From Bacillota bacterium (GTDB taxonomy: Bacteria; Bacillota_G; SHA-98; UBA4971): a DNA stretch of 5,004 nucleotides. This document shows, one piece after another, positions 1 through 4,877 of this stretch. How positions within the stretch are numbered: the first letter of the stretch is position 1; each line of letters begins with the position of its first letter. The DNA lies in assembly GCA_012512055.1 (NCBI GenBank), contig JAAZEW010000106.1, positions 1 to 5,004 on the forward strand. Direction: 5' to 3'. Under the pieces are notes generated by a model, which saw only the letters and a program-made list of their open reading frames with translations, was not told the origin of the DNA and searched no databases. Position numbers and translations under genes: made by a program.

Positions 1-705
1 CAAGGTTACGCTGTGCAACTGGGAGAACGAGATTGTTCTGTGCAGCGAGGGCATCAGAAACTCATCGAAGAATCACCATCGCCGGTTCTGGACAAGACTA
101 TCAGCCGAGCCATGGCGAATGCAGCTTTACGAGGTGCAGAGGCTGTCGGGTATACGAACGCGGGCACAGTTGAATTCCTTGTTGACTCTGAAGGCAGGCA
201 TTACTTCTTAGAGATGAATGCAAGGATTCAAGTGGAGCACCCGGTAACTGAGTTTGTCACCGGGATTGATATTGTGAAAGCCCAGTTCATAGTAGCTTCT
301 GGCGAACCATTGCCCTTCAGCCAGGGGGATGTGGACATAAAAGGCCATGCCATAGAATGCAGGATATGTGCGGAGGACCCTGAGAGAAGCTTTGTGCCCA
401 CGCCGGGACGAGTGAGCAAACTGATATTGCCCGGCGGGCCATGGGTTAGGGTGGATACCGCCCTTTATCCGGGGTGCTACGTTCCACCCTACTATGATTC
501 ACTGATTGCTAAAGTCGTGGTGTGGGGTAGGACCAGAAATGAAGCCATACTAAGAATGGCAAGGGCTTTGGACGAATTTATAATTGAGGGGATTTCCACG
601 AACCTGGAGTTTCAACGTAAGCTCGTTACAAGCTCAGTATTTCGAGAAGCGAAGATTTACTGCGATAATGATGTTCGGGCCCTGGTTTTCGGGGACGGGC
701 ATTGA
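1..705 (+). CDS. accC: Biotin carboxylase subunit of acetyl-CoA carboxylase, C-terminal half (5' truncated by window edge)
   Basis: AccC carries out ATP-dependent carboxylation of biotin on the carrier protein AccB, the first half-reaction of acetyl-CoA carboxylase in cytosolic fatty-acid synthesis. The frame is open from base 1 to the TGA at 703-705, giving 234 residues. Compared with the roughly 450-residue family, the N-terminal domain and part of the ATP-grasp domain lie outside the window. Visible landmarks, numbered from base 1, are the LGERDCS..R.HQK segment (residues 11-21), the glutamate of VEFL (58), and the catalytic stretch EMNARIQVEHPVTE (71-84). That stretch holds the metal- and biotin-binding Glu71, Asn73 and Arg75. 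The C-terminal biotin-carboxylase domain follows, with GHAIECRICAEDP, PGG..VR and VPPYYDS. One oddity is QRGHQK where the family has QRRHQK, an Arg-to-Gly change beside bicarbonate-contacting residues. The GTG at base 13 is an internal valine codon, not the start. accB would be expected upstream. Family assignment is essentially certain; distinguishing AccC from a pyruvate carboxylase subunit rests on the short C-terminus and on context. Confidence 0.96.
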   Translation, partial: QGYAVQLGERDCSVQRGHQKLIEESPSPVLDKTISRAMANAALRGAEAVGYTNAGTVEFLVDSEGRHYFLEMNARIQVEHPVTEFVTGIDIVKAQFIVASGEPLPFSQGDVDIKGHAIECRICAEDPERSFVPTPGRVSKLILPGGPWVRVDTALYPGCYVPPYYDSLIAKVVVWGRTRNEAILRMARALDEFIIEGISTNLEFQRKLVTSSVFREAKIYCDNDVRALVFGDGH

Positions 706-734
706 TTGCGACTGATAACATGTGCTGATATAAT
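706..734 (+). promoter_or_regulatory. Sigma-A-type promoter with extended -10 for the asp23-ispA transcription unit
   Basis: TTGCGA at 706-711 (four of six matches to TTGACA) is separated by exactly 17 nt from a perfect TATAAT at 729-734. TG at 726-727 in front of it supplies an extended -10. The -35 box begins one base after the accC stop codon. The start of transcription would fall near 741, inside or next to the asp23 ribosome binding site, leaving a leader of only about 10-20 nt. The boxes and spacing are read directly from the sequence; promoter activity is inferred. It would let the asp23-to-ispA genes be transcribed apart from accC. No terminator-like hairpin is visible between accC and asp23, so read-through from accC is also possible. 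Confidence 0.75.
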
Positions 735-740
735 ACACCC

Positions 741-750
741 AGGAGGAGGG
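741..750 (+). promoter_or_regulatory. Strong purine-rich ribosome binding site for asp23
   Basis: AGGAGGAGGG contains two overlapping AGGAGG registers, 741-746 and 744-749. The first lies 5 nt before a GTG at 752 and the second lies 11 nt before the ATG at 761, so the site alone does not settle the start. I favour the ATG. If transcription starts near 741, a GTG start would leave almost no leader, and the three residues gained by the GTG add nothing recognisable. Confidence 0.7.
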
Positions 751-760
751 TGTGAGCGCT

Positions 761-1177
761 ATGCAGCCAGGAGAACTGCGTTACCCTGAGGCTCCTTTAC
801 ACGGAGCACGTGAGGCTCTTGGGACCGTGAAGATCGCAGGCGAGGTAGTCAGCGTAATCGCCGGCCTCGCTGCTACGGAAGTCGAAGGCGTAGCCGGCAT
901 GTCCAGTGGTATTACAGGGGACATCGCCGAGCTGCTTGGACGTCGAAACCTAGCCAAAGGGGTCAAGGTTGAAGTAGGAGAGAGGGAAGCCGCTGTAGAC
1001 CTCTATGTTATTGTGGACTACGGTGTCAGGATCCCTGAAGTCGCGTGGAAAGTACAGCAAAATGTAAAACAGGCTATTGAGAGTATGACCGGCCGTGAAG
1101 TCGTAGAGGTCAATGTCCATGTCCAGGGAGTGAATTTCCTGACACAGGAGAAGAAAGAGGAGCCGAGAGTACGCTAG
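761..1177 (+). CDS. asp23: Asp23/Gls24 family (DUF322) envelope stress response protein
   Basis: This 138-residue protein belongs to the Asp23/DUF322 family, small cytosolic proteins of Gram-positive bacteria named for alkaline shock protein 23. In staphylococci Asp23 is held at the membrane by AmaP, and the next gene here encodes that partner. The sequence shows the full family pattern: GTVKIAGEVVSVIAGLAA near residues 21-38, EVEGVAGMSSG near 40-50, KGVKVEVGE near 66-74, then VDLYVIVDYG, a Val-Gln-Gln amphipathic helix, and MTGREVVEVNVHVQGV near 109-124. The C-terminus (EKKEEPRVR) is charged and probably disordered. There is no signal peptide or membrane segment, as expected for a peripheral cytoplasmic protein. 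The preceding promoter makes it the first gene of its transcription unit. An alternative GTG start at 752 would add three residues. In many Clostridia this gene sits between accC and nusB; its biochemical activity is unknown. Confidence 0.93.
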   Translation: MQPGELRYPEAPLHGAREALGTVKIAGEVVSVIAGLAATEVEGVAGMSSGITGDIAELLGRRNLAKGVKVEVGEREAAVDLYVIVDYGVRIPEVAWKVQQNVKQAIESMTGREVVEVNVHVQGVNFLTQEKKEEPRVR

Positions 1178-1202
1178 CAACACCGGTGAAAGGGGCAGTT
1201 CT

Positions 1203-1748
1203 ATGAGGATACATGACCGGGTCGTTGTATTCATCTCAGCTATACTGCTGCTTGCGGTAGGGATGATTTTTATTGCCATGGCATTCGGGCCTAATCCCAC
1301 CAGTTTCTTTGCACATATCTTTCTTACCCGGCAGTACGGCGGCCTGCGTCCCGCTGTAATCGTTATTTCGATTATTTGTGTAGCAGCAGGCGCGTATTTG
1401 GTGTGGCTTGCTTTCCGAAGCCGAGGGCGAAGGAAGACCGTTGTTCGCGCTACCGGCCTTGGTGAGGTCAGGATTTCGTCATTGGCCATTGAAACCCTGA
1501 TTAAGCGGGGTGCACGTGAAGTCCCGGGCATACAGGATGTTGATACCGTAGTTGACGTTTCAGGGGAAGACATTGAGGTATATGTGTCAGTTGTCGTCAG
1601 TCCTGATGTCTCTATTCCAGGAGTGGCCGAGCAGATTCAAGCCAAGCTTGGGAGATACATCAGTGATACAATCGGAGTGGACGTGTCCAGAGTGACAGTG
1701 CATGTACGCAATGTAGGCCATGACGAGAGGCCCAAGAGGGTAATCTAG
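1203..1748 (+). CDS. amaP: AmaP-like alkaline shock response membrane anchor protein
   Basis: The 181-residue protein has two hydrophobic helices, at about residues 7-28 (VVVFISAILLLAVGMIF...) and 50-70 (PAVIVISIICVAAGAYLVWLA). A basic stretch FRSRGRRK follows, which by the positive-inside rule places the remainder in the cytoplasm. The C-terminal domain, about 85-172, has the Asp23-like fold pattern (GEVRISSLAIETLI, REVPGI, EVYVSVVVSPDVSIPG, IGVDVSRVTVHVRNV) and so is a distant paralogue of the preceding protein. AmaP is known in staphylococci to tether Asp23 to the membrane through this kind of architecture, and the adjacent asp23 supports the same pairing here. The gene follows asp23 by 25 nt. 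An AAAGGGG-type ribosome binding site near 1189-1194 lies about 8 nt before the ATG. Its reading frame is the same as that of the next gene, with only the TAG at 1746-1748 closing it. The family call is firm; the physiological role is inferred. Confidence 0.9.
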   Translation: MRIHDRVVVFISAILLLAVGMIFIAMAFGPNPTSFFAHIFLTRQYGGLRPAVIVISIICVAAGAYLVWLAFRSRGRRKTVVRATGLGEVRISSLAIETLIKRGAREVPGIQDVDTVVDVSGEDIEVYVSVVVSPDVSIPGVAEQIQAKLGRYISDTIGVDVSRVTVHVRNVGHDERPKRVI

Positions 1749-1835
1749 TTACTTTGGACAGACTCTGATGTCGTCTCGGCATCTCCTTGGACAAGGTGGA
1801 AGATGTGGACTGCAAAGGGAAAGAGGTGCAAGTCA

Positions 1836-2075
1836 ATGCGGCCCGGGATGGGAGATTTCTTGCGTGTCGCTCTTGCTAGATATCCGGGAAAGCTAATAGG
1901 GACATTTCTGGGATTAATCGTCGGGCTGGTTATGGTGATTGCAGGCCCTATTGCCGGACTTTACTTGGCTGTTTGCATAGGAGCAGGCTACCTTGCCGGT
2001 AATTACGTGGATCGGGGAAGAAGACATACAAAGGATATTTTCCTGGAAGACTTTCTCCCGCCTGATGAAGGCTGA
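1836..2075 (+). CDS. DUF2273 family small membrane protein
   Basis: This predicted protein of about 79 residues has two closely spaced hydrophobic helices, roughly residues 19-38 (KLIGTFLGLIVGLVMVIAG) and 39-57 (PIAGLYLAVCIGAGYLAGN). A charged tail follows (DRGRRHTK...EDFLPPDEG). The N-terminal RYPGKLIGTFLGL and the central Gly-rich turn match the DUF2273 pattern. These proteins are usually encoded beside Asp23 and AmaP in Bacillota, and their function is unknown. I infer that it belongs to the same membrane-proximal complex or stress module. The start is uncertain. ATG 1836 has AGGTG at 1824-1828, 7 nt upstream, and gives the usual family length. ATG 1803 (11 residues longer, after AAGGTGG at 1793-1799) and ATG 1848 (four shorter) are in the same frame. 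The extra 11 residues, Lys-rich with no family similarity I recognise, argue against the longest form. The TGA at 2073-2075 overlaps an ATG in the nusB frame. Confidence 0.82.
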   Translation: MRPGMGDFLRVALARYPGKLIGTFLGLIVGLVMVIAGPIAGLYLAVCIGAGYLAGNYVDRGRRHTKDIFLEDFLPPDEG

Positions 2076-2092
2076 TGCGGAACTGGGAGGTT

Positions 2093-2099
2093 AGGGGGA
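2093..2099 (+). promoter_or_regulatory. Ribosome binding site that favours a TTG start for nusB
   Basis: AGGGGGA lies 5 nt before the TTG at 2105. It is a better-placed site than the weak AAGG at 2067-2070 in front of the overlapping ATG at 2075, and this is the main sequence reason for choosing TTG. A second purine stretch, GGGAGG at 2085-2090, is 14 nt from the TTG. Confidence 0.5.
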
Positions 2100-2104
2100 T
2101 TACT

Positions 2105-2512
2105 TTGACAAGGAGGGATGCGCGAGAAGCAGCGTTCATTGTGCTTTTTCAAGTAGATGTCGGACGAATGAAACCTGAAACCGCCATTTCGACCACACTA
2201 AGCGACAAGGACGCCGGAAGCCGAAATGTCGATTACATTCACCGTGTCGTTCTTGGAGCCCTCGCGAACCTCGAGTCTATCGACGATACCATTTCCCGCC
2301 TTGCCATCGGTTGGACGTTGGAGCGGATGGGAGCGGTAGACAGGAATCTTCTCAGGCTTGCGGTCTATGAGATACTATTCCTTGACGATATCCCCATAAA
2401 TGTAGCGATAAATGAGGCGGTGACCCTCGCCCGGAAGTTCGGTGATGAGGAGTCATGGAAATTCATAAATGGCATTTTAGGGAAGTTGGCCAGGGAGACG
2501 AAAGAAGACTAG
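2105..2512 (+). CDS. nusB: Transcription antitermination factor NusB
   Basis: NusB pairs with NusE (ribosomal protein S10) on boxA RNA and supports antitermination of rRNA operons. With the TTG start it has 135 residues, normal for the family. The N-terminus then becomes MTRRDAREAAFIVLFQVD, which fits the usual M-x-R-R-x-A-R-E-x-A-F opening and the RNA-binding Arg-rich start. The C-terminal core is clear: DYIHRVVLG near residues 43-51, then W.LERMGAVDRNLLRLAVYEI near 70-90. After it come DDIPINVAINEAVTLARKFG and the closing FINGILGKLA. The alternative is ATG 2075, which overlaps the previous stop as TGATG and adds ten residues with no family counterpart; coupled initiation there cannot be excluded. 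The TAG stop is immediately followed by the xseA ATG. In many relatives folD sits between nusB and xseA; here it does not. The family call is very secure and the start moderately so. Confidence 0.95.
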   Translation: MTRRDAREAAFIVLFQVDVGRMKPETAISTTLSDKDAGSRNVDYIHRVVLGALANLESIDDTISRLAIGWTLERMGAVDRNLLRLAVYEILFLDDIPINVAINEAVTLARKFGDEESWKFINGILGKLARETKED

Positions 2513-3754
2513 ATGCTTGCCGTATACTCTGTGTCTGAAATAGGTAAATACATAAAAGCCCTGGTAGAGAGTGATGACTTTCTTGCCGGTGTCTGGATAA
2601 AAGGTGAGGTCTCCAATTTCACCCTGCATTCATCAGGACATATGTATTTCAGTTTAAAGGATGAGTTCAGCAGGCTGAGATGCGTGATGTTCAGGTCGCA
2701 AAACTCTCGCCTTAAGTTCATTCCTTCCGACGGAATGTCGGTATTCGCATACGGCGCTATAGGGATGTATGAGAGATCCGGCGATGTTCAGCTTTATGTT
2801 GAAGACATGATGCCTTCCGGAACAGGTTCCTTGTATCTGGCTTTCCTTCAGCTCAAGGAGAAACTGGATAAGGAAGGGCTTTTCTCGCCTTCCAGGAAAA
2901 GGGAGATTCCAAGCTTCCCCAAAGTTGTGGCAGTGGTGACTTCTCCCACAGGGGCTGCCGTACGTGACGTAATCACAGTAATCAAGCGGCGCGCGCCCGG
3001 TGTTACCGTTCTTGTCGTCCCTGCGCTGGTTCAAGGTGACGGTGCTCCTGACAGTATTGTGCAGGCTCTTGATTTGGTGAATCGGGCCGGTTTCATCGAT
3101 GTTGTCATTGTCGGACGAGGCGGGGGCTCAATTGAGGAGCTCATGGCATTTAATGATGAGAGGGTCGCACGGGCAATTGCTGCGTCGAGGGTTCCTGTAA
3201 TATCCGCCGTAGGGCATGAGACAGATTTCACTATCGCCGATTTTGTCGCTGACATGCGGGCTGCCACTCCGTCCGCTGCTGCTGAAATAGCTGTACCTGA
3301 CATGAGCGAACTGGGAAAGACCCTTTTTCAGCTCAACTTGCGTCTCACAAGTAGTATTCGGACGGTTGTATCTGACAATAAAGGCAAGCTCCGGTCGCAG
3401 GCCAGGTCGCATGTTTTGAGGTTTCCAATGGAGCTGACGAGAGACCACCGCCTGAGGCTTTGCGTTGCAGGAGATCGTCTTTATGCTTTTGTCAACGGTG
3501 TGCTTTGGAAAAGGCGTGAAGATTTCAGGGCTTTGGCAGGTCAACTTGAGGGCCTAAGCCCTTTAAGGACTCTCGGCCGCGGGTATGGTTTCATTAGAAA
3601 ACTCCCTGAGAAGAGTGTAGTGTGCAGTGTGGGACAGGTTGCGCCTGAAGAAGACTTGGAAGTGGTGCTTCAAGACGGGAGCTTTACGGCTACTGTGAAG
3701 TCTGTGCTTGAGGAGGAGGAGAGCGCGGGTGGAAAAGACAAAAGAGGATATTAG
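2513..3754 (+). CDS. xseA: Exodeoxyribonuclease VII large subunit
   Basis: XseA is the catalytic subunit of exonuclease VII, a cytosolic single-strand-specific nuclease that cuts DNA to oligonucleotides from both ends and works in repair together with several XseB subunits. The protein has 413 residues, in the normal range for Clostridia. Residues 1-100 form the OB-fold DNA-binding domain, opening with VYSVSEIGKYIKALVE and containing KGEVSNFTLHSSGHMYFSLKD. The catalytic domain follows, with TSPTGAAVRDVI (143-154), GRGGGSIEELMAFNDE (201-216) and PVISAVGHETDFTIADFVAD (228-247). RAATPSAAAE at 249-258 carries Ala where the family usually has Pro (RAPTPS). A shortened helical region lies at about 262-345, and the conserved SPLRTLGRGYGFI at 349-361 ends the domain. 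The ATG directly abuts the nusB stop with no clear ribosome binding site, so coupled translation is likely. The last nine codons overlap xseB. A run of Glu codons near residues 400-403 is encoded by the same bases as the xseB ribosome binding site. Confidence 0.97.
   Translation: MLAVYSVSEIGKYIKALVESDDFLAGVWIKGEVSNFTLHSSGHMYFSLKDEFSRLRCVMFRSQNSRLKFIPSDGMSVFAYGAIGMYERSGDVQLYVEDMMPSGTGSLYLAFLQLKEKLDKEGLFSPSRKREIPSFPKVVAVVTSPTGAAVRDVITVIKRRAPGVTVLVVPALVQGDGAPDSIVQALDLVNRAGFIDVVIVGRGGGSIEELMAFNDERVARAIAASRVPVISAVGHETDFTIADFVADMRAATPSAAAEIAVPDMSELGKTLFQLNLRLTSSIRTVVSDNKGKLRSQARSHVLRFPMELTRDHRLRLCVAGDRLYAFVNGVLWKRREDFRALAGQLEGLSPLRTLGRGYGFIRKLPEKSVVCSVGQVAPEEDLEVVLQDGSFTATVKSVLEEEESAGGKDKRGY
3711..3722 (+). 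promoter_or_regulatory. xseB ribosome binding site embedded in the xseA coding sequence
   Basis: The tract AGGAGGAGGAGA includes AGGAGG at 3714-3719, 9 nt before the GTG at 3729, so it fixes the xseB start. The same bases encode consecutive glutamates in xseA. An upstream TTG at 3708, in the xseB frame, lies before this tract and would have no ribosome binding site of its own. Confidence 0.75.
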
Positions 3755-3974
3755 TTTTGAAGAAGCCATGAAGCAACTGGAGGAAATGGTAGACTCCTTA
3801 GAATCAGGAGCTCTCGGGCTTGAGGAATCCCTTGAGGCATTCGAAAAAGGGATGTCTCTTGTAAGAATATGCCAAAAAAAGCTGGAGAACGCTGAAACCA
3901 GAATCGCTCAGCTCATTGAAACAAAAGACGGAAAGCTTGTCACAGAATCATTTCGGGTTGGGGACGAGCCGTAG
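3729..3974 (+). CDS. xseB: Exodeoxyribonuclease VII small subunit
   Basis: XseB is the small, helical, non-catalytic subunit that assembles in several copies on XseA to form exonuclease VII. The predicted protein has 81 residues, matching the usual 70-85. It shows the family pattern: ISFEEAMKQLEEMVDSLESG (residues 9-28), then LGLEESLEAFEKGMSL (29-44) and CQKKLENAETRIAQL (49-63), an amphipathic helical hairpin with coiled-coil character. I chose the GTG at 3729 because a strong AGGAGG tract lies 9 nt upstream. A longer form from TTG 3708 would add only Arg-rich residues encoded by that tract. The gene overlaps the end of xseA by 26 nt in another frame, which suits coordinated production of a small subunit needed in excess. 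Its TAG stop shares a base with the GTG start of ispA. Confidence 0.94.
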   Translation: MEKTKEDISFEEAMKQLEEMVDSLESGALGLEESLEAFEKGMSLVRICQKKLENAETRIAQLIETKDGKLVTESFRVGDEP

Positions 3975-4846
3975 TGGAGAAGACTGTAAATGATTTGAAA
4001 TTGATGATAGACACAGCGCTGGATGCTGCCATCCCTTCATCCGATACACACCCTGAACTGCTTCACAAAGCCATGAGATACGGGGTATTTCCAGGCGGTA
4101 AGAGGATCCGTCCGCTCCTTGTGTTGTCCACTGCGATGATGGTGGAAAGGGTGAGGCGCGGAGACTCGGCGCGCCTCAGGCAAATACTTGAGCGAGGCAT
4201 TCCACCTGCAGTTGCCATTGAGCTAATGCATTCATACTCTCTTATCCATGATGATTTGCCGTCTATGGACAATGATGACTTTCGGCGAGGGCTACCTACC
4301 GTTCATAAGGCTTTCGGGGAGGCGGAAGCGATCCTCGCAGGGGATGCCTTGCTCTCTCTTGCGTTTGAAGTAGTCTCGAAAGAGGAAGCCTATGAACTAA
4401 TGGGCTCTCTGACTTCAGTTAAGATCGCATACGAACTGGCGTCAGCATCAGGAAGCCTTGGTATGGTCGGTGGACAGGTTATGGATATCTCTCCGGTTCA
4501 CTGTGATATCGGAGTGGAGTACACCGAAAAAATGAGCGATCTGAAAACCGGTGCCCTGATGAAGGCTGCAATCAGATGTGGCGCAATCGTGGCGGGTGCA
4601 AGCAGCAATGAGTTGAAAATTCTCACGCGTTTTGGGGAATTGTTCGGGCGTGCGTTTCAAGTTCGAGATGATATCTTGGACTTCCACGAGGAAGGCCTTT
4701 TGACATTCTCCCGAGTGTTAGGGGTAGAAAAGGCAGAATTGTATTGCTCCAGTCTTTTCTCTTCCGCTATTGACATTCTAAAACCTTATGAGAAGCAAGC
4801 GGAAGAACTCCTTTGGCTTACCACGGGGGCTATCGGGTTTGGTTGA
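3974..4846 (+). CDS. ispA: Farnesyl diphosphate synthase (type II polyprenyl synthetase), with a shortened region after the second Asp-rich motif
   Basis: IspA condenses dimethylallyl and isopentenyl diphosphates to geranyl and farnesyl diphosphate in the cytosol, feeding undecaprenyl and quinone side-chain synthesis. The 290-residue protein shows GGKRIRPLL (41-49), a first Asp-rich motif DDLPSMD (93-99) and FRRG (103-106). It also has GGQVMD (166-171), KTGALMKAA (191-199) and a second Asp-rich motif DDILD (232-236). Tyr88, five residues before the first motif, and the two extra residues inside that motif are features of bacterial type II FPP synthases. Two things are odd. The loop after DDILD, which normally carries the GK...GxD...GK segment with two diphosphate-binding lysines, is about 14 residues short: only FHEEGLL separates DDILD from TFSRVLG. 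The C-terminus ends GAIGFG instead of the usual basic tail. About ten extra residues precede the first motif. The frame is intact, so this is not a simple frameshift. The GTG start overlaps the xseB stop as TAGTG. The family is certain; full activity is not. Confidence 0.93.
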   Translation: MEKTVNDLKLMIDTALDAAIPSSDTHPELLHKAMRYGVFPGGKRIRPLLVLSTAMMVERVRRGDSARLRQILERGIPPAVAIELMHSYSLIHDDLPSMDNDDFRRGLPTVHKAFGEAEAILAGDALLSLAFEVVSKEEAYELMGSLTSVKIAYELASASGSLGMVGGQVMDISPVHCDIGVEYTEKMSDLKTGALMKAAIRCGAIVAGASSNELKILTRFGELFGRAFQVRDDILDFHEEGLLTFSRVLGVEKAELYCSSLFSSAIDILKPYEKQAEELLWLTTGAIGFG

Positions 4847-4871
4847 TGGCAAATTTCGCATATGATATAAT
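4843..4871 (+). promoter_or_regulatory. Sigma-A-type promoter with extended -10, upstream of the putative OLE RNA
   Basis: TTGATG at 4843-4848 (four of six matches to TTGACA, and overlapping the ispA TGA stop) is followed after exactly 17 nt by a perfect TATAAT at 4866-4871. TG at 4863-4864 makes it an extended -10. Transcription should start near 4878. The nine bases TGATATAAT are identical to those of the promoter after accC, and the spacer length is the same. The boxes are seen directly; activity is inferred. It would give the non-coding region downstream its own transcription in addition to read-through from the operon. Confidence 0.72.
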
Positions 4872-4877
4872 CAAGTT

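Noticed and set aside
752..760. GTG 752 as the asp23 start.
   Set aside because: It is possible by spacing to AGGAGG at 741-746, but it would leave almost no leader if transcription starts near 741, and it adds three residues with no family support. It is kept only as an alternative.
950..1573. Long antisense ORF across asp23 and amaP, and other minus-strand ORFs in the window.
   Set aside because: They lie opposite clearly homologous + strand genes and their translations show no recognisable domains. They are shadow frames.
1754..1793. Direct repeat of TTGGACA at 1754-1760 and 1787-1793 in the amaP-DUF2273 gap, with the first copy resembling a -35 box.
   Set aside because: A 7-base repeat in a gap this size is easily due to chance, and no convincing -10 box lies at 16-18 nt from either copy.
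3708..3728. Longer xseB form starting at TTG 3708.
   Set aside because: The start precedes the obvious AGGAGG tract and would translate that tract as an Arg run. The GTG at 3729 has correct spacing and matches the family length.
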